Shown one piece after another: positions 35,805 through 48,399 of a stretch of DNA of 64,000 bases; position 1 is the stretch's first letter; each line of letters begins with the position of its first letter. Source of the DNA: Adiantum capillus-veneris. Taxonomy: Eukaryota > Streptophyta > Polypodiopsida > Polypodiales > Pteridaceae. Position numbers and translations under genes: made by a program. The DNA lies in NCBI GenBank assembly GCA_014529385.2, contig CM043958.1, positions 119,405,018 to 119,469,017 of the forward strand. Reading direction: 5' to 3'. The notes beneath the pieces are model-generated. The model was given only the letters and a program-made list of their open reading frames with translations, was not told where the DNA came from and made no database searches.

Positions 35805-38060
35805 TTATTTTTTATTTTTTTATTTTTTTGGCTCAACTAGCCCAGTGACTAGCTAGCTGACGGTTTTTAAGAAGATATGGGAAAAGCCCCCTAACTCACA
35901 CACGCCTATGTACAGTGAAATGGTAGGGATAGCCATAGCGTTTGGGTAAATTTGGTAGGGTGGAGTAACTTACTATGGCAATTATGGAGAGCCGAAAAAC
36001 GACTATCACTGGGCACTCCTTGAACAGGTGTGCAAGGTCTTCTCTAGCCACTTTGCAACCCAAATTCCTATCCGATATGACACCTCTAGCAAAGATCTTC
36101 ACTCTTGTCCACAAGGCCCCCAAAGCACTTTCCAAAGAAAGATCTTCATCATCAGAGACCACTATGTCTACCAAATGCTATTGGTTACCACCCTCCACCT
36201 TGCTTCTGGCCATTGATTTCTCAAGAGCCTGTTAAGAGGGAAAGAACCAATCTAGTGATGCCAAGAGCCCGTGGTAGATGTCTTTGGCCTTAGTTGTAGA
36301 GATGTCTATCCTTGGGCCACTGCCAGGCCTTCCACTCAAACGCAGACTCACACACAGACATATAGCAATAGCCCAACCCATCGAAAACTTTGTTGACCAA
36401 CAACCATTTGGCCTTGTTCAGAAGAAGAAATTGGGTAACCGGGAGGTTAGCACATTTCTAGCTCCTGTTCATGTTGTCCTAGAGATGGTCCAGATGACTA
36501 AGCCCTTTATTGTTGATCTTTCTAGATCTCTATCCAGAAAGGGATCATTTGTGCTCTCCACCTTTGAAAGCAAAGGGGACCAATGGGAGATGGAGTTGCG
36601 GAAGTACCTCGTCACCTCTCCCATTCCAATGTCTCCTAAGATCTATTACACTTTCGTATGATCTCGCCTGTTACGCATCCTAGTCTGAAGTTGGACCACT
36701 GGGGGGCGATCAACTTGTCATGTATCTCTATTTATTCCACTCGCCCCACTTAGAGGTCAGTTTTGCCTTGTCAATCAAGTCCTTTTCCATAATGGCCCAT
36801 GCCTAGTCCTGTAGCGTGATGGCCATCAAGAACTTAGCACACTGGGCCTCAGCATGAACAACAGGGTTGAGAATCACGATACCTCCTTGCTGCACAGGGT
36901 CTTATGACAGTCTCCTAGCTTGCCCACTGCCAAGGCGCCGCGTCCTTGATGTTATTTTTCCATAGTAATCTTTTCACCGGCTTTAAGAACTCCTTCCAAT
37001 TGCATTTGGCTAATTTAAGGAAAAATTGGTGAAGGCTATGAATGAGATCAAAAAAGAGTTAATCACTTTAACCCTGCTCAGAAGGGGAGCAACACGAGTT
37101 AATCACTTTAACCCTGTTCAGAAGGGGAGCGAACCATATTCACATCTTCTCATCTTACTTCTAATTTTTTCCATGACCCATTCGAATCTTTGCTTATGGG
37201 ACACATCGACCCCAGTGGAGCACCTAGGTGACATAAAACCTTCCCTTTATACAGTATCTCTCCAATCCACATAGATGGATCAGAAAAAATGTTTTCAGAT
37301 AGCAAAATCAATCTAAATTTTCAATACTGCATTTTGATCCAAAGACTAGGGTGAACATTTGTACAATCTCCAGAGCCCTTCGAACAGTATGCGGGCAGCC
37401 TTCTCGTAGCCTTTGAAAGAGTAGGGAATCACCCACAAAGAGCTTGGCCAGGAGCTGTGGTCCTTGTTCGGCAAGGACAGTCCTTGGATCTCCCCTCACA
37501 TCACTAGATTCCAGCGTGGCAACCAGAGGATGGAGCCAATGGAAAACAACAGCGGGGCAAGCAGGCATCCTTGCTTGATAGATATTTTGACTTCAAAGGC
37601 ACCCACAATCCTATCTTTAAAGAGTAGCTCCGAGTGGCTTCCTGCACTAAGAGTGAGAACTAGCTGACACAGATGAGGCCCAAATCCCAAAGATTTGATG
37701 ACCTCCTCAATGAACGGCCAAGTAATCCTATCATAGGCTTTGTCAAGATCAAGATGCAACAAGAAACTTTCTTGTTTGGTGACTGCTGCATATTCAATGC
37801 CAACTGTAGCAGCCAGGCTGTTATCATATATTGACCTTCCTTTGATGAAACCATGCTAATGAGGAGTAATGACTTGATCTAGAATGGGGGACAGCCTAAG
37901 AGCAACATTTTTGGCAATAATCTTGTAGCTCATTGAAATCATGGTTATAAGCCGTTTTGAGTGCCCGTGATTACTTTGGATTAGGTTTAACGAGTCCCCT
38001 TTTAATACTTGAGTCAAGGGTTCCATTACTTAACGTGTGGTTGGCCATTTTCATAATGGG
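35805..38060 (-). mobile_element. 5'-truncated LINE with reverse transcriptase and zf-RVT
   Basis: On the minus strand, from about 37,960: SMSYKIIAKNVALRLSPIL, ITPHQHGFIKGRSIYDN, then LHLDLDKAYDRITWPFIEEV, KSLGFGPHLCQLV, and FEVKISIKQGCLLAPLLFSI (non-LTR RT motifs), then LFVGDSLLFQRL at the catalytic FADD position, HLGAPLG, AKCNWKEFLKPVKRLLW, GGIVILNPVVHAEAQCAKFL, and a zf-RVT-like WTRVKIFARGVI..REDLAHLFKEC (about 36,110-35,990). The element ends in GGGCTAGTTGAGCC and an A-rich tail (35,805-35,830). A 40-bp tandem duplication at 37,056-37,135 and several stops break the frame. The catalytic FADD reads FVGD. Confidence 0.85.
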
Positions 38061-39574
38061 GGACTTGAGACCATCCCAGAGTTCTATAAAAAAATTATGT
38101 CGTCCCAAAAGAATCTTTCGTAAGTAAAGAAAAAAGGGTGCACTTTAAAACCTCTAAGATTTTAGATTAAATTTTTGAAGCACTTTTGGGTAATTACGAT
38201 AAAACTAATATTTTATCCCTTTTCTTCTTCGCCAAGATTTTGTAATTTGTCGATTAAAAAGATACTAGCTGCCACTTTTTTGCAAACACTGACACACATA
38301 TCTATATGGACCTATGTATGCTCACGCACACAGGTGTGCTCATGCGCGCGTGCATACGCACACACGCACATATTGTGCCACTATTGGATATATATTAGCA
38401 TTGAAATTGTTGTCTTACTATCTCTCAATATGCAGAGGTGTCTGTTGTGAGAATACACGCTCCTAGTCTATCCTCCTATCTTGGTCCACCTCTTTGGCAA
38501 CAAGGTCAAGATCTCTCTCGCCACGAACCTCCTACATTAATAAGAGAGTTGTACGCATATTTTTACAGAAGTGGCATATAATACTCTAAATTTATTTATG
38601 GGTAGTAGGTTTAAGTTAAAAAGTTTTTAGGTAGGATAAGGATAACAAATGATAGGTTCTTTGATACCTGTAATACATATTCAAGGCTACAGATCTCTTG
38701 TCTTGTTTATATGGATGCACATCAGAATTCTATCTTTACTTAAGAGTTTTTTGGCTTTGCCGCAGTCCGACTTTGAAGAACCCTACCAATTCAACTTGGA
38801 TGACCTCCACAACTCTATAGTTTTTTGTATAGTATCGTTGGAAGCCTCATTATTATTATATTGTACAAAAATGAATCTAAAACCGAGTTGTTTTTGTACA
38901 AATCTCTGTCTAGTCATCCAAAGCCAGTTTTCTTTTGAACGTTATGTTCTTTTGTGTATATGTATTAAGTTTGAAAGAGCGACACACAAGTCCTAAACAG
39001 AAGCCTTTTTAGGTAACTGGATGGACCAAAACATTTTCTTCATATTATTTTTTGTCTATAGGCTTGGATTGACCCAATGTCTATTATTCCTTGTTAGGTT
39101 GACAGGTGTCAGGTTGTCTTTTCTTGTCTTTGGATTGGGTTCGTGCTCACAGCTATTGTAGTCCTTTGACTATGCTAGTTTTAGGTTGCCGGTTAATCCA
39201 AAATTTCTTACCCATGTATAATTAATTTGATTCTTTTGATTTCAGGAACATATTACCTTTAAACGGACTACTCTTGTGTGCATTATCCATGACCGTGTGA
39301 AATAGGAAAAATTATGAGAAACATCCACAAAAGACTATGTACAACATCTACACTATTTTTACTAGCTCAAAAAGCCTTAAAGCTCCTACTTGAGTACAAT
39401 CTTCTCTGAAGACATTAGGGATATTATTCAAATGATATTTGCTTCACTATGGACTTCTTGATGTGCTACATCTCTTATAAGTTTCAAACTTGACTATTTT
39501 ACTCTCATCAACTTGATGAGGTGAGTATGGGCCTACTACCTTAACATTGAGTATGGTGCCTGGGAAAGAGTGGG

Positions 39575-39582
<8 letters not shown>

Positions 39583-39628
<46 letters not shown>
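39583..39628. repeat. CA microsatellite
   Basis: GCGCGCGCACACACAC run; any reading frame here is simple-sequence artefact. Confidence 0.9.
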
Positions 39629-39635
<7 letters not shown>

Positions 39636-40419
39636 TATACTACGACCTAGGTTGCTTCATCTTGGACTCACACAAACAATTTTTTGATTCACTCTTGCTA
39701 ACTAGGATTCACTTATGAGTTAATACCTTAAAAAATTTAGTTGGGTTGACCTAAGGCCTGCCTATGCCATGATTGTTAGTAACATTGTCTGGTGGGTGAT
39801 TGCTTGGCATGAGTTCCTCAGATTGAGTGGGACTTATGTTTCTGTTGATCATTTTATGACTAGTGGTTCCAACTTATCAATGATTATACCTCATGGGTAT
39901 TTTTTGCTCATAAGCCCTTGGCAAAATTTTGGGCCATACTTGTATATTGTGGTACCACATAAGTTTGCATTTGCTACTTCTTAATCTTGACCTTCTATAA
40001 ATATTCTGATGTGAACTCCCTTGCCTGCTTATCAATGACTCCATCGGAAAGTGTAGGCCTAAACAATTACTAAAACTATTATAATTTGGGATAAATACCT
40101 ATATTAGCTCCTAGCTCCCTACCACTACTATTCTTAAATGGTTTTTTTACCAACTAGTTGTGGGTACTTACCCTTGCCATGATTTGATGATGTTGGTAGT
40201 TACTCTATCTTGTGAGTAAGAAATACATATGGGACTTTTCCTCTTGGTTGAATTGTGAGGGAGCTTGGATAATTATTAGGTGGGAACTCCCTCACTAGCT
40301 ACCGTATTTACTATCCTATGCATTTACTTCTTCTCTTCCCTCTTGTGCGGGTTGTTGGACGAGTCTCTTTGCATTTGCAACATTGATTGGTGATCCTTTA
40401 GGTTTTTCTACGTGTTCTC

Positions 40420-40423
<4 letters not shown>

Positions 40424-40514
<91 letters not shown>
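40424..40514. repeat. CT microsatellite, about 90 bp
   Basis: Pure CT dinucleotide run. Confidence 0.95.
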
Positions 40515-40517
<3 letters not shown>

Positions 40518-40854
40518 CTTGTGCGAGCTTGAAATTAGGCTTACTCTGTGTCGACCTTGCTTACTATGTACTCCTAAATACTAGGATGTTGTGGAGATTC
40601 TATAGCTGGAATGACGTATCTCAATCCAACTGTCAAGGGATGCTCACAAAAACATGGCATATCTAATGCCACCCAACTGGAATCCACCATCAGTGCTACT
40701 ATATAAGTAGGTGAGGATGTTAACCCCCTCACTTTTAGCCTTGTAATACTAGTAAAGAGAGAGAGGGTCGTGTGGGTGTATTTTTCAGTGCGCTGTCGGG
40801 GGATATGTGCTCTAAACGTGAGCCGGGCACCGGGCCTCTAGCTGTGGGAGGTGT

Positions 40855-40893
<39 letters not shown>

Positions 40894-41755
40894 AAGAGAC
40901 ACTAAAAGTCCTGACAATCACCCTAATCATGAATTAATTGAATAATCCTTTGAGTACAACTTAACCCTTAGCCAAGGCAGGCTGTTAACAGCACCGTCAC
41001 TTGGATCATCTGCTAACTAGGAGTTTAAGCTCCCGCTTTACAAAATTAACCGGGTTGTTAATGACATCGGGGCTTAACAGAATGTTTAATCAATCTTTAG
41101 CTGATGACGGTGGTGGAAATTTCCTCCTGTTGCTTTATCTGTCTCATCTACACTCAAGATTCTGCAAACTTTACTTAATTCCACTGTGTCAGTCATCATG
41201 CTTCAATTATTACCAACCGTGCTGCAACTTCTTGCTCTTTATGCTTTGCACTGGCTTAATTGCCTTTCTCTAGTTTTAACTTCTTCCTGCTCTTCAATTG
41301 CTATCCAAAGCTTTAACCCTTGCTTGGCCACTACACTTGCTTCTCCTGCCTTGTCTTTTCCTCTTCCCAACTCAAGCCACCTTCTTTCCCTACCGAGGTC
41401 CAACTCTCTTTTCTGACTTTGCCAAGCCGAGATCCGACTCTTCTTTCTTGAGTACCTTATCTTTCCTAGCTCCAACTCCGGTCTCTTGCCGAGCTCTCCT
41501 CGTTTGCCATGCCAAGCTCCCGTTACCTTCTTCTCCTCCTTCCTTGCTTCACCTCATGTGCCAACAAAGAGAGAGAAAGAGAATTCCTCTTGCTTGTACA
41601 ACACGAGAGAGAGAGAGAGAGATAACGCTCCTTGTGCATCATAGCGCCAACCTCTCTTCACCACGTTCCCCCACAATCAATAACCACCACTGCATGTCCT
41701 AAAACCCTCTATTAATAGACTCCTCCCTCCCTTAGCAACGACATCACCATCGTTC

Positions 41756-43572
41756 CTAGGGAGGCAAAAAAAAACCACCCTTATGACATAGCAGGACCAG
41801 TGCGGAACTCGTTGCAACTTGGACTGAAAATATGCGCGCTACCGAGCTACACATTTTTCCCTTCACCAGGCTCATCCCAGACTTGTACAGGCCGGCACGA
41901 GCTCGTTTTTCATCCCCTGCTTTCATGTGCGCTGCTGAACGCCATGGCCCCTCTTTTTTTCCCTTTGTCATTCCTTCTGTGGGCAATCTCAGTGCCTTCG
42001 CCACTATTTCCTTGGTGATCACCACTTCAAATTTGTTCCCTTGTGGGTCAGAAATTTGTGCAGTTCCATCTTCCTTGATCATGGACAAAAGCTCATAAGC
42101 TTTTTGGAAGTCCACTCGCACGGCTCTTGTTCGTAAAAATCTATGAGTCCTAGCCGTCGGTTGGCATCTTTGGTTTCGGGCTTTGCGACGACATCATACA
42201 CTTCTTTTGGTAGGAGTTTCAACTCTACCTGATGTCCCTCCTCACTCTTGAATCTGTCAGTGAACACTGTGGTGTAATGCTCCTCAAGTTGTTCCTTTGA
42301 GAGATAGGTTGCCTTGGCGGTTTTGACTAAATCGGGGTCCAGTTGTATGCGGTAGCTCCTGCAATTTTTCTTTTTGGTTGAGCTTCTTCTTGGCCCTCTC
42401 TATTGCTTGCATGGCTCCTACTCAATGAATAGAGTGTCAAAGTAGCAGTTTTGACGGATTATTCTCCCAAATGTCCATTATTCTAAAATGCTGACAATTT
42501 TGGTCCCATTTGCTTCAAATCAATTTTTGAACAAGCATAGATGCATAAAAACATGCAAGGAACAAAATCGTAAAGTTCAAACAAAAATTTGCAACCAAAG
42601 TTAATAATCAGGATTATTTACAATTGAGTAATTTTTTCAACATTTTGCAACTTGGCATCACAGACTTGAAGTATATACCAAATACATACTCTGAGTGAAA
42701 TGGGCTCATTTGGATGCATAGGATGCAAATGGTACCAGATTTTGGCTTTAGGTATCTAAAGCAGTAGTTATAAAGGAAATTTGATATTTTGAGCTCCAAA
42801 TTGGTTCAAACTTGGCTAGTGGGCTTAATACATCATGCACTTTGGATGTATGATGGCAAAATAGCAAAATTCCGCCATTTTGGCTAGAAAGTAAATAATC
42901 GCGATTATTAACTTTTCTACCAAAATCAATATTTTTTGGTACAAATCGATTCTAGGCATTGTATAGACTCTGTGTATGTGATATGACGTGATTTGGATCA
43001 AAAAAAAGTGGTCCATAACTCAATATTTGGCTTGCAAAGACTCTTTGCGTTTTTTGGCAATTTTCCAAGTTATAGGTGCTCATTTTGGCTCATACTTGTT
43101 TTTTGGCATGTAATAGGTGTGTACACATGATAGGTGAGGTGATGATACAATTTCCAAGCAAAACTAGTGTAAAAGTAAATAATCGCAATTATTTACAACA
43201 GTCACAATTTTCTTGCAAAACTTAAAAATTTCGACCTAAACACATTCTATACACCTAAAACAATTCCTAAATTGAATTTGGTCAAGTTTGGTCTTTTCGG
43301 CATCACTTTGTGCTTTGTCGACTTTGAAATCACCGATTTCTATAACTATACTACCTGTTGAGTTGGTTTTTCACTTGTGAGGCTTTGGACTTGTCCGCAA
43401 CATAGTCGTGAAGCAACTCATCCAGTTCTGGCTCATTTGGAGTCAGTTTGACTTCATACGTCGAATTTGACGCTTTGTAGCCTTCGAACCGTTTTCTTCT
43501 TTTCGAGGGCTTTGCTTGATTGAGTTCACGAAACCAATCATATACATCGTATTGGCAAGTTGTCTATGGAGT
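41756..43572 (-). pseudogene. Unknown spliced gene, gag-like or transposon-associated
   Basis: On the minus strand an upstream exon (about 43,572-43,355) opens after a TCCATAG acceptor and reads QYDVYDWFRELNQAKPSKRR, then KLTPNEPELDELLHDYV and VKNQLNR before a GTAGTA donor. After an intron of about 0.9 kb filled with palindrome-bearing repeats, a frame from about 42,420 reads YRIQLDPDLVKTAKATYL, SKEQLEEHYTTVFTDRF, LKLLPKEVYDVVAKPETKD, and RRLGLIDFYEQEP. A second piece follows (42,121-41,756): VDFQKAYELLSMIKEDG and GNKFEVVITKEIVAKALRL. The latter style is familiar to me only from repeated, retroelement-linked proteins of seedless plants. Frames are interrupted at about 42,080 and 42,410. Function unknown. 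Confidence 0.4.
42600..43196. repeat. About 285-bp degenerate repeats each carrying a 22-bp palindrome
   Basis: GTTAATAATC-AG-GATTATTTAC at 42,600, GTAAATAATC-GC-GATTATTAAC at 42,891 and GTAAATAATC-GC-AATTATTTAC at 43,175 (spacing 291 and 284). Flanks are only loosely similar, so the palindrome is the best-kept part. Confidence 0.7.
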
Positions 43573-44462
43573 CAGAACCAAATTCTGGCATCTGCCAAAA
43601 ACCTAGCTTTTTTACTGAGGACCCCCTCGACCCCTACCGAGTGGTCAACTGATGATATATAAAGGTTCTATTATGTTAGGGCATGCTACAGTTCAAATCC
43701 CGTCTGATTTGGTTGAGCTGACAGGCCGCTATGGTCAGTTTTTGGTCGTAGGTCTTCGTGCACTGCTCGGATTCTGGGGTTTTTTCTAGGGGTTTAGACT
43801 AGCTACCAGCCATGCAAAATGGATCATTGATGAGTAAAGAACTTACCCCTCATGTCTCGTGTGAGACGGCACTGAAAACGGGCAACTGTAGACTCCGAAA
43901 AGTATGGGCGAAAGAGGTCGAAAAGCTCTCTTTGCAAAGGTGACAAGTGGAAATGAGGTTGTTTTAGCCTACCTGGGATATCTATACCCTGACTTCCCGA
44001 ACCATTTTTCCCCAGATTTCCCTGTTAGTCCTACTAGGCAGTGAAATCTATGTTAGACTCAAAAATTTCCCCAATCAGATTCTTGTAGCTCATTCTGTAA
44101 GAATTTTGCAAAAGTAGATATGGCCAACTAATTTAGGCTTCCCGCTTCCATCTTCCGCATTGTCCGCATTGTCTTTCTGATCACCACCGTGTCTTTCGTT
44201 TTTCCATCTGAGCTCCTTTGCTATTTATTTTTAATTTTTGACCTGTTTATTAAAAAAATCAAAGAAAATAACAAAATATGCTAAAAAAGCAAAGTGAAAA
44301 TCCAATAATTAAGAAAATCCATTTAAAAACACAGCTTTATTGTTTTTTGTTGGATTTCTCCATTTTTAAGTCTCATCGAGAAGATATTATCAGTGAATTT
44401 TCCCTTGATGATGAATTATAAGGGAATTATTAGGTAATTTTGCAACAAATCACACGTTAACA
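43573..44462. other. Unassigned, possibly 3' LTR of the outer Gypsy element
   Basis: No coding signal. If the purine-rich GAAGAGGGAGGAAAAA at 44,490-44,470 (minus strand) is the polypurine tract, an LTR would begin shortly after at TGTTAACG (44,462 downwards), but no matching 5' LTR was found above 58 kb. Confidence 0.25.
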
Positions 44463-44523
44463 TCGAAGTTTTTCCTCCCTCTTCAAACATTGCTCTTAAT
44501 TGCTTAGTACCCTTCCACTCCTC

Positions 44524-45230
44524 CTAGATGGCGTACTCCAGGACGATTGTGTGCATGGGCTGAACATCGCGTCTTATGCATAGCCATGGTTGGCTCTCCA
44601 TGCTTTGAAGATCAATGCAATTCAAACCACTATGTTGTGTGAGAGCTGGGTCTTGAGTAATTAACTTAAGTGTTTTTGATGTCGAGGCTTTCTGATGTTG
44701 TCTTCCAAAAAGCAATCTTGTAGCTTATGTGTTCTTTGTTTGATTGTACCATCAGGATGCTTCAGCACGCTAATTGCCTGAGCTATTGGTAGCACTTTCG
44801 ACTGTTGTCGAGCTTTTTCTCGCCATTGGTAGGTTGGTTTGCTTGGTGTGGAATGGTGTGGTGGAGTCTTTTGAGACTTAACTCTCCATTGCTTGATTGG
44901 TTTTACGGTTTGTGGAGAAGATAAGTGCTCCTTTTTCTGCCAAATCCGTTTCAAGTTAGGTTCCTTGTGAAATAACTGATTGCATTTACTCTAGCTCCTG
45001 TGTCGACCAAAGCATTTGTGCTATGATTGTTGAGTTGTACTTTGATGCGCAGGTCCATTCCATCTAATCATTCATCATCTGTTGAAACTGCATCTTTAGG
45101 CAATTCCCATTGTCAGTCATTTATTTCGAGAGTGTTGATGGGAGTCAGTATTTGTTGATTCCTGAGAGCAGCTTTTCGTTTGACTACCCAAAGCTAAGCT
45201 TCCTCTTGGGCTTCATCAATAACCTATTGT
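44524..45230 (-). pseudogene. Second retropepsin-like segment and Trp/Lys-rich tail downstream of integrase
   Basis: After the integrase stop at 45,230 the minus strand reads KAALRNQQILTPINTLEI, QWELPKDAVSTDDE, MDLRIKVQLNNHSTNALVDT and GARVNAISYFTRN: the DTGA active site of a retropepsin with its flanking hydrophobic strands (about 45,050-44,965). The domain is cut short; next comes KRIWQKK, KPIKQWRVKSQK and TYQWREKARQQ (44,954-44,800), a tail with W-x-x-K spacing, then a further open stretch to 44,524. The normal protease of this element lies at 49.6 kb, so this is an extra copy or captured domain. A matching arrangement exists at 61.6-62.4 kb. Confidence 0.55.
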
Positions 45231-46620
45231 CATTTAATCCTCCTTTGCTTGGCTACATGCATTCTTTCTAGCAAGTCATTGGTTAGCGGCAAATTGTATC
45301 TCTTTAAACGACATCCACTAATCCAATAAGCCATTGGTTCACCATCTAGGGTGGAGAATTTTACTGCTGCACTTGGAGATACATCTTCAATGATAAATGG
45401 TCTATTTCCCTTTTTTGTAAACTTGGGAATGTGTTGCTTAAGGGAATAGATTAAAACTAAGTCCCCTTTCTTGAAGATTTTTGTTATTAGGTGGGAATCA
45501 AAAAACTGTTTTTGTTTCCATTTTTGTGCATAGATGTGAGCTATAGAAGTTAGCATGTGCTCATCTAGCTTTTCCAAATCTTCAAGTCTCTCTAACAATT
45601 CATGTCCAATCCACTCAAGATTTTTAGCTACCCTTAGTGTCAACAATAGAAATTCTATTGGCAGTATGGCATCAAGACCATAAACAAGGTTAAAGGGTGT
45701 AGCATTTAAAGCGTTTTGAATGAAACTCAATAAGCCCATAGAGCAGCATGGAGATTCATTTCCCAGTCTGTCCTTCTTGAACTAACCACTTTAGTCAATA
45801 CTGAGGTAAGAATTTTGTTCGTATGCTCAACTTGTCCGTTTGCTTGTGGGTGATAGGGAGCTGATTTGTTATGGATGACCATAAACTCATTAAGCAAATA
45901 CTCAATTATCTCATTGAGGAAATGAGTTCCCCGATCACTGACAATTTCTATTGGCATTCCATATCTCATGAATACATACTCATATAAGAATGCGACAATG
46001 ATTCTGGCATCATTATTTTGAGTTGCTTTTGCCTCGGCCCACTTGGTCAAATAGTATGTAGCTACAATGATATATTGAGCCTGGGTTCTTTAAGCAGGTG
46101 TCTGTATCGGTCTAACAAAATCTATAGCCCACTTTGTGAAAGCTCTAGCCCCCATCATTGGTCTTAAGGGCATCTTATTTACATGTGTTGGCATTTTTTC
46201 TCGTTGACAAGCATCACACCTTCGAACATATTCTTTGGCATTTGCAAAAAGTGTTGGCCACCATATGCCTGCCATTAAGATTGCTCTTGTGGTGGTCTAA
46301 CTAGAAAAGTGACCTCCAGCTAATCCAGCATGTGCTTGTTCTATAATTGGAATATACTACTCTTCATTTGCACAAAGACGCAAATGTTGATCTTTACCTC
46401 TCCGATACAATTGGTTCCCAATAAGAGCATAGTCTCTTGCTTCAGTTCCAATTGCTCTTTGACGGCATTTACTCATATCCTCTTGAAATGTTCGGCTTGA
46501 TAAGTAAGTAACCAAAAAGTTACTCCACTTAGAAACATGCGACATTTGGAACAAAGTTACATGAGGTATGGTGTCTATTTTTGACATTGAGGACAATCCT
46601 TTACAAAAGATCAAACATCA
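45230..46620 (-). pseudogene. Integrase of the outer Gypsy element
   Basis: Zinc-binding N-terminal region (QAHAGLAGGH; RRCDACQREKMP, 46,330-46,190), then the catalytic core with FTKWAIDFVRPI (Asp), EIVSDRGTHF (Asp) and YHPQANGQVEHTN (Glu), and a GPY-like C-terminal segment KKGDLVLIYSLKQHIPKF and NRPFIIEDVS to 45,230. All three catalytic residues are retained, but stops lie near 46,300 and 46,090 and a frame shift at about 45,735. Catalyses strand transfer of retroelement cDNA in active relatives. Confidence 0.85.
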
Positions 46621-47040
46621 CTCCTCATAGTCCGCCAAAATACTCCAAGTCTCAAGATTCTTTGTATAGTTTGGTCTTTCGCAAAGTGAAGTCCTATTAT
46701 GGTAATATGTGCTTGACTTAGGTATTGGTTTTTCTCCTTAGGATTAATGCATAAGAGCATTATTCCATCTCCATTTCTTTTGTATAGCCTACCAGCTGGT
46801 AATTGATTGCATACCTGGATTGCTTGATTAATCCAATTGTAATAGGAAGTGATATTTGTGAATCCACTTGAGATATTGTCATCAATGATACCATGTTTTC
46901 CGACCATCGAGGTATCATTTCCACGGAGAACAAATAGGCATCTGGTAGATCATCATCTATCCCTTTCGACGATTCTCCTAAAATAATCCTTGACAAATGG
47001 TCTGCTCTTTGATGTGTAGTGCTCTCTTTTACAACCACAA
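46621..47040 (-). pseudogene. RNase H to integrase linker
   Basis: Reads TTHQRADHLSRIILGE, the usual ADxLSR end of the Gypsy RNase H connection, then SSGFTNITSYYNWINQAIQV and VFWRTMRSDV in overlapping frames. Broken frame. Confidence 0.6.
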
Positions 47041-47490
47041 TGAAATCAAATTCCAGAGAATGATGACCATCTCACTATTCTTCCTGTGCTGCATGGCTTG
47101 TTGACCAAATACAACAAAGCTTGGTGATCTACAAAGAACACAAACTTGTTGGCTAATAGGTAATGTCTATACTTTTTAACGGCATAGATCACTCCTAACC
47201 CTTCTCTTTTAGTGGTAGTGTAATTCTTTTCTGTCATGTTCAACTGTCGGCTAGCATAAGAAATAGAAAAGTCAATTTTTTGGTCTCCTGGTTAAGCTAG
47301 TATACAACCTATGGCAAAATTGGAAGCATCTATATGTATGTGGAATATCTTATTCCAATCTAGTGCTTTCAATATTGGAGCTGAGGTTAGAGCTTGCTTA
47401 AGCTTCATGAAGGATTCTTCACATGCCTCGGTCCATTCAAAGTGTGTAATCAAGCTATACATGGGTTTTGCAATTATAGCGTACATTTAA
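47041..47490 (-). pseudogene. RNase H domain of the outer Gypsy element
   Basis: WTEACEESFMKLKQALTSAP, IHIDASNFAIGC (first Asp), YASRQLNMTEKNYTTTKREG (Glu) and FVDHQALLYLV (Asp). One stop near 47,292 separates two otherwise open halves. It degrades the RNA strand of the RNA/DNA hybrid in active elements. Confidence 0.85.
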
Positions 47491-48312
47491 ATGAACCGTC
47501 TATAATATCCACAATGCTCCATGAAGGCTTGAAACCCCTTGACTGTTGTTGGTCTAGGCAAATTAGCAATGACATGAATTTTTTCAATATCATTAGCTAT
47601 GCCATTTTAAGACACTATATGTCCAAGAATTTTTCCTTGTCTACCCATGAATGTGCACTTTTCCATGTATACTTCCAAGAATTTCCTCAGATATTCTTTA
47701 AAAGCATGGTTCATCAATCTTTGAAAGGTGACTAGAGCATGAGTTAACCCAAAAGGCATAATCCAATAGGCAAAAATACCCCATGCCGTTGCAAAAGCAG
47801 TTTTATGTTGATCTTTTAGGTCAACTAGAAGTTGATTTATCCCAAAAAGCTATCTAAGAAATTGTAAGCTTCTTTCCCTGCAACTCGTTCTAAAACATGC
47901 TCGATGATTGGAAGAGGAAAGTTGTCCCTAATGGTAGCTGCATTCACTTTTTTGAGATTGACACACACTCGTAATTTTCCATTCTTCTTGGGTACTACCA
48001 CAATTGGAGACACCGAATCTGTGTGTTCAATTTCGTAAATGAATTCGGGTTCCTTTAGTTTCTCAATCTCTTCTTTATTTTCCTAGAAAATGTTTCATTA
48101 TATGTGTATGGCCTTTGTCTACTTGGTTTCGCATCATCTCTCATGGCTATGGTATGTTGACAAATTTTTGGATTAACACCCTTGAGATCCTTGTAAGACC
48201 AAGCAAAGATATCTCGGTATTCTTTTAGAAAGCTTAGCAAAAGCTCTTCTTCTTCCTCTGTTAGGTTGGTTGCAATGTAGGCAGGCCTAGGTTCTTCCTC
48301 TGGTTCAGCCAA
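47491..48312 (-). pseudogene. Reverse transcriptase of the outer Gypsy element, active site deleted
   Basis: Begins with FLKEYRDIFAWSYKDLKGVN and QRPYTYNETF, then SPIVVVPKKNGKLRVCVNLK, RDNFPLPIIEHVLERV, and YWIMPFGLTHALVTFQRLMN in shifting frames. At about 47,668 the reading goes straight from RKFLEVYM to EKCTFMGRQGKILGHIVS. In relatives the catalytic YMDD continues with about 30 further residues before the EKC segment, so a deletion has removed the two catalytic aspartates. Multiple stops elsewhere. Confidence 0.8.
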
Positions 48313-48399
48313 GTCTATCTTTTTCGCGTTCGCGGGCCCTTCGTAGAACTCGCCTTGTTTCCATAATTCCCTAATAGGTTGTTCGACTATGATTTTTCG

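Larger units (their letters stand above)
38061..41740. other. Gene-poor stretch with microsatellites
   Basis: No supported gene. CA microsatellite at 39,583-39,628, CT at 40,424-40,514, GA at 40,856-40,890 and 41,605-41,622. A CTATATAAGTAGG TATA-like box near 40,690 followed by a GA-rich leader resembles the promoter-like stretch at 30.3 kb but no partner LTR was identified. Confidence 0.4.

Noticed and set aside
36278-36661. 127-codon plus-strand open frame
   Set aside because: Lies antisense to the LINE ORF2 relic; the minus-strand reading carries the family motifs.
44463-44490. Polypurine tract and LTR start of the outer Gypsy element
   Set aside because: Plausible by composition, but without a matching second LTR it cannot be called.
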